The notes below the pieces were generated by a model that saw nothing but the letters and a program-made list of their open reading frames with translations, was not told the origin of the DNA and did no database searches. Shown one piece after another: positions 53,582 through 64,000 of a DNA stretch of 64,000 nt. Both the position numbers and the translations under genes were made by a program. Position 1 is the first letter of the stretch, and each line of letters opens with the position of its first letter. Source of the DNA: Urophycis tenuis (taxonomy: Eukaryota; Chordata; Actinopteri; Gadiformes; Phycidae); assembly GCA_036785325.1 (NCBI GenBank), contig JAXIVH010000002.1, positions 13,837,364 through 13,901,363 on the forward strand, read 5' to 3'.

Positions 53582-55574
53582 ATGTCCGAGGACGACACCA
53601 GCAGCTCCGCCGCCAGCTCGGCGCATCCCGGGCTGCTCGAGGGCAGCAGTACCGGCGGCCCCAGCGCACCAGCAGCAACGTCAGCGTCCTGAACTGGGAG
53701 CAAGTGCAGCGCCTCGACGCCATCCTCACGGAAACGATCCCCATCCACGGCCGGGGCAACTTCCCCACCCTGGAGATGAAGCCGCGACAGATCGTCAAGG
53801 TGGTGCGCAGTCGGATGGAGGAGAAGCGCATACACGTCCGCGACGTGCGCCTCAACGGCTCGGCCGCCAGCCACGTCCTCCACGGGGACAGCGGCCTGGG
53901 CTACAAGGACCTCGACCTCATCTTCTGCGCGGACATGAAGGGCGAAACCGATTTCCAGATCGTGAAGGACATTGTGTTGGACTGCCTTCTAGATTTTCTA
54001 CCCGACTGCGTCAACAAAGAGAGAATAACGCCGTTAACGTTAAAGGTAGGCCCACGCCACTTTATGACCCGCTTGGATGCGTCCGTTTTGGGTGAATAAT
54101 AGTAATGCACCGTTTATAGAACTGTGATCCATTTGCGCCGTTCAGAGGGAAAGTGCGCATGGGTTGCTGTGCAATGAGACGGGCTGAGTGATGGTAGGCC
54201 TGTAGTTGGGTTTCTGTGGTTAAGAGGATGACGCTAAACCAATTGCCTTGAGCCACCCAGATCCCTCATTCTAGGGCAAGTATACCTTATGGGCTTTAAT
54301 GGCGTCCATCAAACTGAGAATAACTATAACAGACGTGGGGATGGCAAAACATAAATGTCATGGTCAGATCGGTTGTGTGTGTGGCTGAAGTGTCGTTTTA
54401 GTTGCGGCCGACGTCACAGTGTAAACACATGAAACACTGGCGCCATCTTTGGTCCCAAAGAACATAAAAAAAAATAAAAATAAAGTTAAGTCTGCAGAAG
54501 TCTGTGGTGGATCGTGACAGCAAAAAATATATGGGTTTTTTGTGCATAAAATCTTTCTACAGTTAGGGATGATTTATAAAGTAGGAATACTCATAATAAT
54601 ACTGTAGATTTCCGCACAACAGCATCATTCAGATTCCAGGGAGCCAATCATGTGTCAGGGAAATCACATGAGTCCATATTCTGTGAATATTGAATGGCAT
54701 ATGGAATCCGTATGTACTCACTCTGCATTTCCTCTTCTCTCCCTCTCTCTCTCTTGCTCTCTCGCTCGCTCACACACGCGCATGCCCAACCACTCAGGAA
54801 GCATATGTGCAGAAGATGGTGAAAGTGTGCAACGACTCGGACCGCTGGAGCCTCATCTCGCTGTCCAACAACCGGGGCAAGAACGTGGAGCTCAAGTTCG
54901 TGGACTCGCTGCGGCGGCAGTTTGAGTTCAGCGTGGACTCCTTCCAGATACGCCTGGACTCCCTGCTGCTGTTCTACGAGTGCTCCGAGAACCCCATGGC
55001 CGAGACCTTCCACCCCACCGTGGTGGGCGAGAGCGTCTACGGCGACTTCGGCGAGGCCCTGGAGCACCTGTGCCACAAGGTCATCTGCACGCGGAACCCC
55101 GAGGAGATCCGCGGCGGCGGGCTCCTCAAGTACTGCCACCTGCTGGTGCGCGGGTTCCGCGCGGCCTCCGAGACGGAGATGAAGTCCCTGCAGCGCTACA
55201 TGTGCTCGCGCTTCTTCATCGACTTCTCCGACATCGGCGAGCAGCGGCGCAAGCTGGAGTCCTACCTGCAGAACCACTTTGTGGGCCTGGAGGACCGCAA
55301 GTACGACTACCTGATGACGCTGCACGGCGTGGTCAACGAGAGCACCGTGTGCCTGATGGGCCACGAGCGGCGGCAGACGCTGGGCCTCATCGCCATGCTG
55401 GCGGTGCGCGTGCTGGCCGAGCAGAACGTCATACCCAACGTGGCCAACGTCACCTGCTACTACCAGCCGGCGCCGTACGTGGCCGACGGCAACTTCAGCA
55501 ACTACTACATCGCGCAGGTGCAGCCCGTCTTCTGCCAGCAGCCCGCCTACTCCACGTGGCTGCCGTGTAACTGA
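53582..55574 (+). CDS. tent5a: Terminal nucleotidyltransferase 5A (FAM46A), apparent frameshift
   Basis: TENT5 proteins are non-canonical poly(A) polymerases that lengthen mRNA tails, notably of secreted-protein transcripts in bone. Exon 1 is 53582-54045 (donor AAG|GTAGGC). Exon 2 is 54798-55574 (acceptor CACTCAG|GAAGCA), ending at TGA. The catalytic signature is visible: NGSAASHVL, then KDLDLIF, with the two Asp of DLD near residues 110 and 112. Exon 2 holds the conserved TENT5 helical region (FQIRLDSLLLFYECSENPMA, CTRNPEEIRGGGLLKYCHLL). The ATG frame (MSEDDTSSSAAS...) reaches a TGA at 53690 just before the conserved block NVSVLNWEQVQRLD. That block lies in the frame expected after loss of one base near 53640-53652. 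Coordinates assume one gene of about 413 codons. Teleosts have two TENT5A copies, and which one this is is undecided. Confidence 0.92.
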
Positions 55575-55830
55575 GGCCCCCTCAGACCCGCTCGCTCGCT
55601 CGCTCGCTCTCTCTCTCTCTCTCTCGCTCTCTCGCTCTCTCGCTCGCTCTCGATCTCGCGTGAGGGGTGAGGAGGAGAGAGAGGCACACGAGGGAGAGAG
55701 TCCGAACTGTTTGAGGAAGAGCGCCAGTACCCATGCTGGCATCCCCCACCCCCACCCACCCACCCCCCCCCCCCCCCCCCCCCCCCCATCCTCCACCCAC
55801 CCCCACATCCCCCACACCCCCCCAAGTGGT

Positions 55831-55870
<40 letters not shown>

Positions 55871-56381
55871 GTGTGTGTGTGTGTTTTTTTTTTCTTTTTT
55901 TTTGTTGCAGCTAAAAGAAAGAAAGAGAATGACTCTGCGTCTTAATGTTTTGCATCAAAGCTTGTGTTTCCCGTTGTTCATACTTTTGAGTGTGAATGTT
56001 AAACAGTTGGACAGTTCGCTCTCCCAGCAGAATAGTCACTGTGAATATAATCCATTTTGTCGCGCTTGATGAACCCGCGGTGACTTTTTTAAGGTCATGA
56101 TAGAAAGAAAAAAACGAAACAAATCTAAACCAACTTGTGATGGCTTACAAATTCTGAGCGGCTGCAGAATTTCCACTGACTCTGTCCCAGCAGGGCCGAT
56201 GCTGTCCGTAAAGCCATTAGCCCCCAGCACTCCTTGTCTGGAGGCCACACACTTGTTCCTCAAACCAACCAACTAAACTACCAAGTGGCCCGTTTCTTCT
56301 CAGGGGTGGACAGTCGTTCTGTAGCCTCATTTGTTTTTTCATTCATCTAGTTTTAGTTCTCTCTCTCTCTCTCTCTCTCTC

Positions 56382-56413
<32 letters not shown>

Positions 56414-56577
56414 CCTCTCTTTCTCTCTCACCAGATGAGCAGGGGTAAGGTCGCTATTATGAGGCAGAATGGCAAAACCTCTTTACTACTCATTTGGATA
56501 TAATGATGGTTGTTTACAGACCAAAGATTTTGATTATTTCTAAAAGATAATACCCAGTTTTTCATGGGAAGAATGAA

Positions 56578-56654
<77 letters not shown>

Positions 56655-58505
56655 GGACAATGACAATGTATTTGTATATGTTAATGTGTTTAATAATAAG
56701 TGCCTAAGGCCTTCCTGTAGGCTGAAAAAGAGAAGGTTTTAGAGGGGGCGTGTGTCATGGTGAATGAACTCTGCTCACACTTACACTCACAACAGCAGCA
56801 GCACCCCAGGCCTGTGAATGTACGTATGTGTGAAACATTTTCACACGCAGTTGTGGTCGACAGACAAAGACCAAGAGAAAAAAGGGTGCCCTATGTTACT
56901 GTTTTAAAGTCAAAGGTGCAGATACTTATTTTGCTCGGCAGCAAAGTATGGGATTGTTTGGTTTGTCGCGAAATCCTGTTTATAGCAAATATTCTGTTTA
57001 TATTTTTCCATCAAGCAAACACACCTCTAAACAATACTAAAACCTTTGCAATGGTACTCGGCATTGCGTATGCCAAGTAAGAAGGATGTTGCAGTAAATT
57101 GTGAACAGGGCCAATCCTTCAACGTGATTGGCTAACAGAAGGCTAAGCTTCTCATAAAGGTCTGTGCATCGCATTTCTCACGTATTCCGCTCGCAACCAA
57201 ACATGAAGGATGTAACTGGTAGAGAGACAAGAGATAGATGGACAGAGAGCGAGAGAGAGGAGGCCGGCTGTGTTCACAGAAACCAGTAGACAGAGCCCGG
57301 TGTGTTGCTCATGCTCTCCCTCACTCAGCCATATTTGCAGAGACACCTCAGATGATGGGACAGTATTTGCTGTAGCACCCTAGCAGGGAATTCCGCAGGT
57401 GCTGACCAAGACGCAGGACTTAGCCCTGCTGTGTCTGCAGTCACTCACTGGACATGGGGAGCCGCGAGCCCTTCAATCAGGAAAGAGAAAATAAAAGGCG
57501 AGGGAATGAAAGTGCCAAACAAGCCACAGTTAGCTTGAATGTGGTCTCACTGGTTAATGAGAAAAGAATGAAGTGAGGAATGTTGACATTAACATTGGAG
57601 ACAGTGTTTAAGAGAGAGAGAGAGAGAGAGAGAGTCGATACGGTAAGAGAGTGCAGGGGGAGTGACAGAGAGCAGGCGAGACAGAGACCGTAGACAATGG
57701 AGGAGTTTGAACGCGCGGGCTGGAGAGATGGGTGCAGCCGGTGCTGGGGTTCCAATCCCTCCAGCCCCTTTGCTTTGTGGTAGACGCTGTCACGTTTCAA
57801 GTAAGGGTGCTAACTTTAGCTCATGCTGCAGCTCTTCACCGGAGTGATCTCTTTATCTTTTTTTCTTGGATCAGATTTTGCATATATACGTGTGTGCGTG
57901 CGTGTGTATGTGTGTGCGCGCGTGTGAGTGTGTGTCTGTGTCTGTGTGCATGCGGTGATGTTCTCTCATTCAATAGGAATTCCGTTTTGTTTGCTCGGTC
58001 TTACATACTCCAGATTATAATCTGCTTTATTGATTTCTTTCCGAAGGACCATCCATTTTTGACACTTACCTGTGGATTGTGTGGGCGATGTGTTGTCGTT
58101 TTAAAGGCTCCACACGGAGTCGACTTTCTAGCTAGCTCTAGTCTGCCTGTCTTTTAGTACTGTGCCTGTCGGTTTAGAGATTGTGGGTTTTTCTGCATTG
58201 TCTCGTACATGCATTGTTTCAAATGTCAATTTTCGGGTGACGCAGTCTTTTACAATCAACCTTAAAGATACACGAAAAAAAACAGTGATCCAGTCTTGTA
58301 TGTATATTTTTTATGATTGTAATTTTTAAGAAAAGCATTTATCGGACACTGCGGACATTGCAGCGCTTTTGAATCTGTGATCAGACTGCGACGGATAAGT
58401 TCTCACAAGCCTTCTGTTCCTTTTTATTTTTCTCCTTTTTTTTTTTTTTTTGGCAGTTATACTTTTTTTTTGTTTCTGATGGTGAACAAATTTCCATCAA
58501 TAAAA
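55575..58505 (+). other. tent5a: Probable long tent5a 3'UTR
   Basis: From the stop codon the strand carries no further exon. TC, C, TG, CT and TA tracts lie at about 55590-55650, 55766-55787, 55837-55881, 56359-56430 and 56584-56653. AATAAA at about 58499-58504 is a good polyadenylation candidate. Vertebrate TENT5A transcripts have 3'UTRs of several kilobases, so this length would be normal. The end point is an inference. Confidence 0.4.
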
Positions 58506-59075
58506 AGAAAAAAGAGAAATGACTTGGCTGTGTGGTGTGTTCTCGTCCCCCCGGGCGGCAGGACAGACTCTCTGGCGCTCACCTCGCGTGAAGCCATCGT
58601 CATGAAGAAGAGACCTCATAGTGAGGTGACCCTATCGTCACATGCATGGATTATGTGCTTATATACACGATGTGGTATTTATATATTATATATGCTTTTT
58701 GTGATCAAAAACGTTTTTTTTCTATTTTTGCAATAATAATAACAACGTGAAAACATGCAATACTAACATGGACAGGACGCAACATTATTACGACTGACAA
58801 AAGCACACAGAGCAAAAAAATCGAAGCGGGTCCAAACAGGTTTCTCACCCCGCGCAACCCAGGGAGCTAACTCCAGCTGAACTCTATTTTCCTTTACATT
58901 TTGATACTCGGGGTCCTGATTGGTCCGCTGCTCAGAGGCCCCTCCCTCACCGGGGGTCTGACTGACTACGGCTACACGCCCAGTCAGAGCTCCGGCCCCT
59001 GGGCCACGGCCACCGGGAAGGGGGGGGGAGAAGACCTGCCGGGGAAGGTGGTGGTGGCCGGCGTCTGCTCCCCCC

Positions 59076-59106
<31 letters not shown>

Positions 59107-59177
59107 GCGAAAACGCTCGAAAGCCTTTTGTATGTCATGAATATCTTTGCTTGCTCAGGGAATTCTCCCGATTGCCA
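58506..59177. other. Intergenic DNA with a poly-C/poly-A tract
   Basis: No gene is recognised. A run of about 27 C followed by about 9 A occurs at 59070-59105. The small open frame before it (58901-59140) shows no known motif. Confidence 0.5.
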
Positions 59178-59930
<753 letters not shown>

Positions 59931-60765
59931 ATATGTATGGTTGACATTAAGTGTGCACACATTTGAAAACATACGAGCCCTGGGAAAACCATCACAAGTT
60001 GTGTCACCTTAAAGTCCATGGGCTGACACTTGAGTCGGGTTGAGCGTGACTGCCCTGGCAAAAGTGAGTTATTACAGCTTTGAACCATCAACTCGACGGC
60101 CAAACTGGACCTGAACAGAGAGAAGAACTCCCCCAGCTCCTTGTCACTCCTAATCCTGCTGCTGCCACTGTTATTAGAAAGCAATTCCATCGGCACCATC
60201 GTAGCTACAATGACCACATTTCGCTGTAAACAAGAAAAGCCTCGAACGCAAATCCCCACCCCTCCTACCCCCCACCGAGCGAAATGCGACGTGTACGCGT
60301 TGCCGTAAATAACGACGTCTATGAGAAATAAAACAACGACGACACACGTCGACAACCGTGAAACATCATCGTACATGTGTCAGATATCAAGCCGCGATCC
60401 GCGGGGGCTCGCGTCCAAAGCAAACACAGGGAACTGCGCATTCCATTTGAAGTGTGTGTTTACAGAATCTTACAGATGGGATATTGCATAACTGGGAAAC
60501 TTGTTATTAATTTTCCATCATCCGAGCCCTTGGCTCCTCGCTAATAGCCCCGTCGCGGCACGGGCACGGGTGGGATCTGACGTCTCGGCTCATTCTCTTT
60601 TTTTTTTTCGTCGTCTATTATTTTATGAAATAAGTGAGGACATTTGGCAAACGATTTTCGGCCCGAAAAAAAAAAAAAACTAAACAAAAAAAACCAACAA
60701 CCCCACAATTGGCACATTCTGTTGGGACTAGTCCATTCTGCTGATCAGTGCAAAACCAAATGTAG

Positions 60766-60806
<41 letters not shown>

Positions 60807-62059
60807 GGGGGGGTTGCTGGTCAGCTATTGTTGGTGGTTTATGTGCAGGCTTTGGTGAGTGAAAGCCCTGTGATGTTGCATTTTCTGGCTCATCTGGGAA
60901 GTACTGGGAGACCCTGACCGAGCAGCATGGCGGTACGCTGAAGCACAGACATACAGAGACACATGCACTGCACACACATGGACGCACACGCACATGCACA
61001 CACACTCACTCACACGCACTCACACGCACACACGCACGCACACACACCACATCAAGGCAGGCGAGTAAACATATTCCAGTAGGGTGAGTTTATACAAACA
61101 GTGACGCAGCACTCATCATGTGTGCTGTCAGTGGGGGTGTGTGTGTCTGTGTGTGTCTGTGTGTGTCTGTGCGTGTGTCTGCGTGTGTGTCTGTGTGTGT
61201 GTGTCTGCGTGTGTCTGCGGGTGTCCGTGGACGGTCAGAAACAATCAGACCTGCCGTCCTGACCCAACTGAGGCGCTGTCCGAACGTCTCCCGTCCCGAG
61301 ACAACAACAGTTGTATCTGCTCATATCATGTAATCGACAGATACTTAAAACCCTGGTACCGTGTTAAATGTCCTTGAATGAAGCAACATGTACAACACTA
61401 GAGATATGTACATGTATTTATTATCAGATCCCTCCATCCCCCCCCCCCCCACCGTGTGTCAAGCATTGTTGTGTGTGGCGATGTGTTTCACAATACAAAC
61501 ACAGGACACCGGAGGCCATGTTAAGAGTGTCACAGCTGTGCCCCCTCCAAATGTACTGCCCGTGGATTTCCGATACGCTTGGGGAAACAATTCCGACCAA
61601 AACACACACAACAGCCACGAAAACAAGAATTCCCGACACACACACACGAGTCGCACAAATGACGAGGGCAAAGGTGGGCGTCGCTCAGATCCATAGAAAG
61701 TGATTGGTTGTTTGCTGCGCTGCTCACACACCATCCATCGGGAACGCCAGGGTGACACAAGTGTCAACAAACCCCGACAGCTAGAGATTACTGAGGATGG
61801 GGGTTATCGGAACTAGAGCACACGCTTGCTAGATGTGAAGGATACACAGGATAGAGAAGGATGGCGTTTGGACAAGGACGGCGCTTTAGTTAGCGCCAGA
61901 CATCTCCCCGGTGACAACGCAGAGTGATAGCAATGGGCATTCGCCACATGGCAGCCACTGTTATGTGTGCACTTTATTACAAGATGGCCACCTGTCCAAC
62001 AGCCAAAACAATAACAGCAGGGGGGGGGGGAGGCCAATGCAGGGATGTGTATCACGGTA

Positions 62060-62060
<1 letters not shown>
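59931..62060. other. Intergenic DNA
   Basis: No gene is recognised. Short TG/CA tracts occur at about 60765-60803, 60968-61047 and 61136-61220. Poly-C lies at about 61438-61450 and poly-G at about 62021-62030. Confidence 0.45.
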
Positions 62061-62109
<49 letters not shown>

Positions 62110-62276
62110 TGTGTGTGTGCCACAAACTGCTTCACAATCTGTATAACTGCTTTATACTTGTTTTTTTTAAACCTATTATAATCATCCAGTTTTTGGATCG
62201 AATGCATGCTGTTGGATCAAAACAACGTGGATCTAGTTAGATTGGATGTTGTGCCGACAGCTCAGACACAGACACA

Positions 62277-62332
<56 letters not shown>
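62061..62332. repeat. (TG)n and (CA)n microsatellites
   Basis: TG tract at 62061-62117 and CA tract at about 62265-62332. They are complementary and about 150 bp apart. Confidence 0.95.
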
Positions 62333-62337
<5 letters not shown>

Positions 62338-62394
62338 AGAGCTAGAGCGGTCCATGTCAACATACTTTTTAAACTTTGGGTTTTGGGGAAGGTA

Positions 62395-62572
62395 GCAAGT
62401 CTTTTCAAGTCAAAGGGCTCAAGTCCAAGTGAAGTCACAAGTTACTGATGTTAAAGGTCCAAGTCAAGTTGCAAGTCTATTTACGTTTTGTCAAGTCGAG
62501 ACCAAAGTCATCAAATTCATGACTCAAGTCTAAACTTGAGTCCAAGTCATGTGACTCGAGTCCACACCTCTG
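62395..62572. repeat. CAAGTC-rich interspersed repeat
   Basis: Many spaced CAAGTC, GAGTCCAAGTC and TGACTCGAGTCCACACC motifs occur, a pattern common in teleost interspersed repeats. I cannot assign its class. Confidence 0.6.
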
Positions 62573-64000
62573 CTACATACATTCTTACTCTTATCCTATA
62601 GTTGCTGTTCTCCTGTCTTGATGTCAACCACTTTGTTGCTTGCATTGAAAAGTGCGGTACAAATTAAGTGATGATCATTACTGTGATCGCCGTCATCAGC
62701 ATCCCGTGGCTGCGGCACACTTACGGAGTCCTGACTGTGTTCATGAAATGTGTATTGGGAACAACACTGACCAGCGTGAGCGACTCCCAGCTTGAATCCC
62801 GGGCTGATTGCGGCGTCAACATCATATTTTGCGGCTTAGCAGGGGAGCCTATTGAGCAACATCAATATCCTGGACCCGACAGGAATTTTAATTCTGCAGT
62901 GGGGAGAAAAAATAGACGACGAATAAAACAACAGAACAGGCCTACGCCGAAAAACACCCAGGGTATTTGCGTGATTGCGTCGTTTCCTGATTATATCAGG
63001 AAATTCTGTTGCGGTACACCATGTGTCTTTGTCTTTCTTTTTCTGTCCTTACGTGCCACATCCTCTATCTGTGTTCTGGTCCACGGTGGCGGTGTGCCGC
63101 TGTGGCTTGTCTGGTGACCTCACAGAGCGCGCGAAAGGCCTCCGGGGTGAAATGGTCAGGAACAGTCCCCAGTGAGGTCACCGCTCGCACAGCGCTTCCA
63201 TGACCTCAGCGGCTGTCTGGAACACTTCAGCGTGATGCACAACACAGGCAGGCCTGCGGCCCATCGTCGTGGTTACACATCCACTTCTTCATTTGGCTAA
63301 ACAGCGCTCGCACCGTGGAGCGCAGTGGGGTGAAACGCAAACCTAAAAATACACGGTGTATATATTTATAAGCGCTTTCCTGCAATTAGGATGGCGCACT
63401 TTGTTGTTTTTTTTTTTGTGTTGCTAACGCTAAAGGATATCTTTCGGAGACGCCGGGAGGTCGATGTGGGTAACGACGCACGTGCGCGCTCACAAAACAA
63501 ACCACGTTCACCGCCACTTCCCCCCCCCCCCCCCCGACGCACTCGAGCCGTCCGCGCCTTATCTCGTCGACCATCGGGCAAAGGTCGCCTCCGGCACCCG
63601 CGCGTCAAGTTAACCATACGCTCCAAAAAAAAAAGGAGTTCTGAAAATAGCTTCACATTTTACAACCGGATTTAAGGGGATTCGACCGAAGCGAATGGGA
63701 GCCAGGCGACGTTGTTTTGCCTGGCGCGTATCTCACCAACACATGACCGTTTGTGAAGAAAACCCCCACCACAACCAACAACATTTGTTTAAGAGTCAAA
63801 TAAACCCTGTTTGGGCTTGCTCCTCTGTGACCCGGCTAACAGGGCCCAGATGGTGGCAGTGACATAAAAGCAAGGTAATACGAGGCACTGGCGAGCAGAT
63901 TAAAGACGCCTCTCATTTGGATGGGAGAGGCAGCAGACTACTGACACAGAATCTACCCTTGTGTGTGGCTGTGCCGCCACCCCCGCCCCCCCCACCCCCC
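62573..64000. other. Intergenic DNA to window end
   Basis: No gene is recognised. A poly-C run lies at about 63520-63535 and a T run at 63406-63416. The window ends in a C-rich stretch. Confidence 0.45.

Noticed and set aside
54648..55817. 389-aa minus-strand open frame
   Set aside because: It is the antisense of tent5a exon 2 in a GC-rich region. The plus-strand frame carries the conserved TENT5 sequence.
58901..59140. 79-aa frame MILGVLIGPLLRG...
   Set aside because: It ends in a poly-C-encoded proline run, and no family or splice context was found.

Overview
This window is teleost nuclear DNA, read as a vertebrate locus with introns. It holds three recognisable protein-coding genes in the order tpbg (-), ibtk (+), tent5a/fam46a (+). 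From established knowledge, the same order and relative orientation is found at human 6q14.1 (TENT5A-IBTK-TPBG, reversed), so this is conserved vertebrate microsynteny. Fish-type L2-like LINE pieces, tRNA-derived SINEs and hAT elements support a teleost. The very high load of (CA/TG)n, (TC)n, (TA)n and poly-C tracts recalls microsatellite-rich fishes such as the gadiforms; that lineage guess is inference only.

Layout. 1-5.0 kb: intergenic DNA with long TG tracts and no supported gene. 5.2-10.2 kb: a mobile-element cluster. It has a 746-bp hAT-type MITE inside an older hAT end, then an array of degenerate tRNA-like units that is split by a 5'-intact, 3'-lacking LINE, then a rearranged SINE. 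10.2-16 kb: intergenic, with microsatellites, a perfect inverted repeat and paired (TA)n blocks. 16.19-17.34 kb (-): tpbg, one coding exon with a probable 5'UTR intron at 17365-17610. 18.36-18.86 kb: a hAT-type MITE with target-site duplications. 19.9-20.2 kb: a SINE. About 20.4-20.8 kb: probable ibtk promoter and first non-coding exon.

22.36-41.76 kb: ibtk. I assembled 28 coding exons whose phases all agree (4,101 nt including the stop, 1,366 aa). They encode ankyrin repeats, RCC1 repeats, two BTB domains and a conserved C-terminal region. Introns carry SINE and LINE fragments and long UG/CA tracts close to splice sites, and two introns appear to use GC-AG borders. 41.8-53.5 kb: intergenic, with a 1.35-kb GACAGA-type minisatellite, a telomere-like TAACCC repeat and CCA repeats. 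53.58-55.57 kb: tent5a, two coding exons encoding a non-canonical poly(A) polymerase, with an apparent one-base frameshift near its N-terminus. It is followed by a probable long 3'UTR, then by intergenic microsatellite-rich DNA to the end of the window.

The three genes are not known to form one pathway. IBTK is a BTB adaptor (CUL3 ligase/BTK inhibition), TENT5A extends poly(A) tails, and TPBG is a surface LRR glycoprotein linked to Wnt signalling. I see no prokaryote-like operon, CRISPR array or novel multi-gene system. The most unusual structure is the tRNA-like array at 6.2-10 kb.
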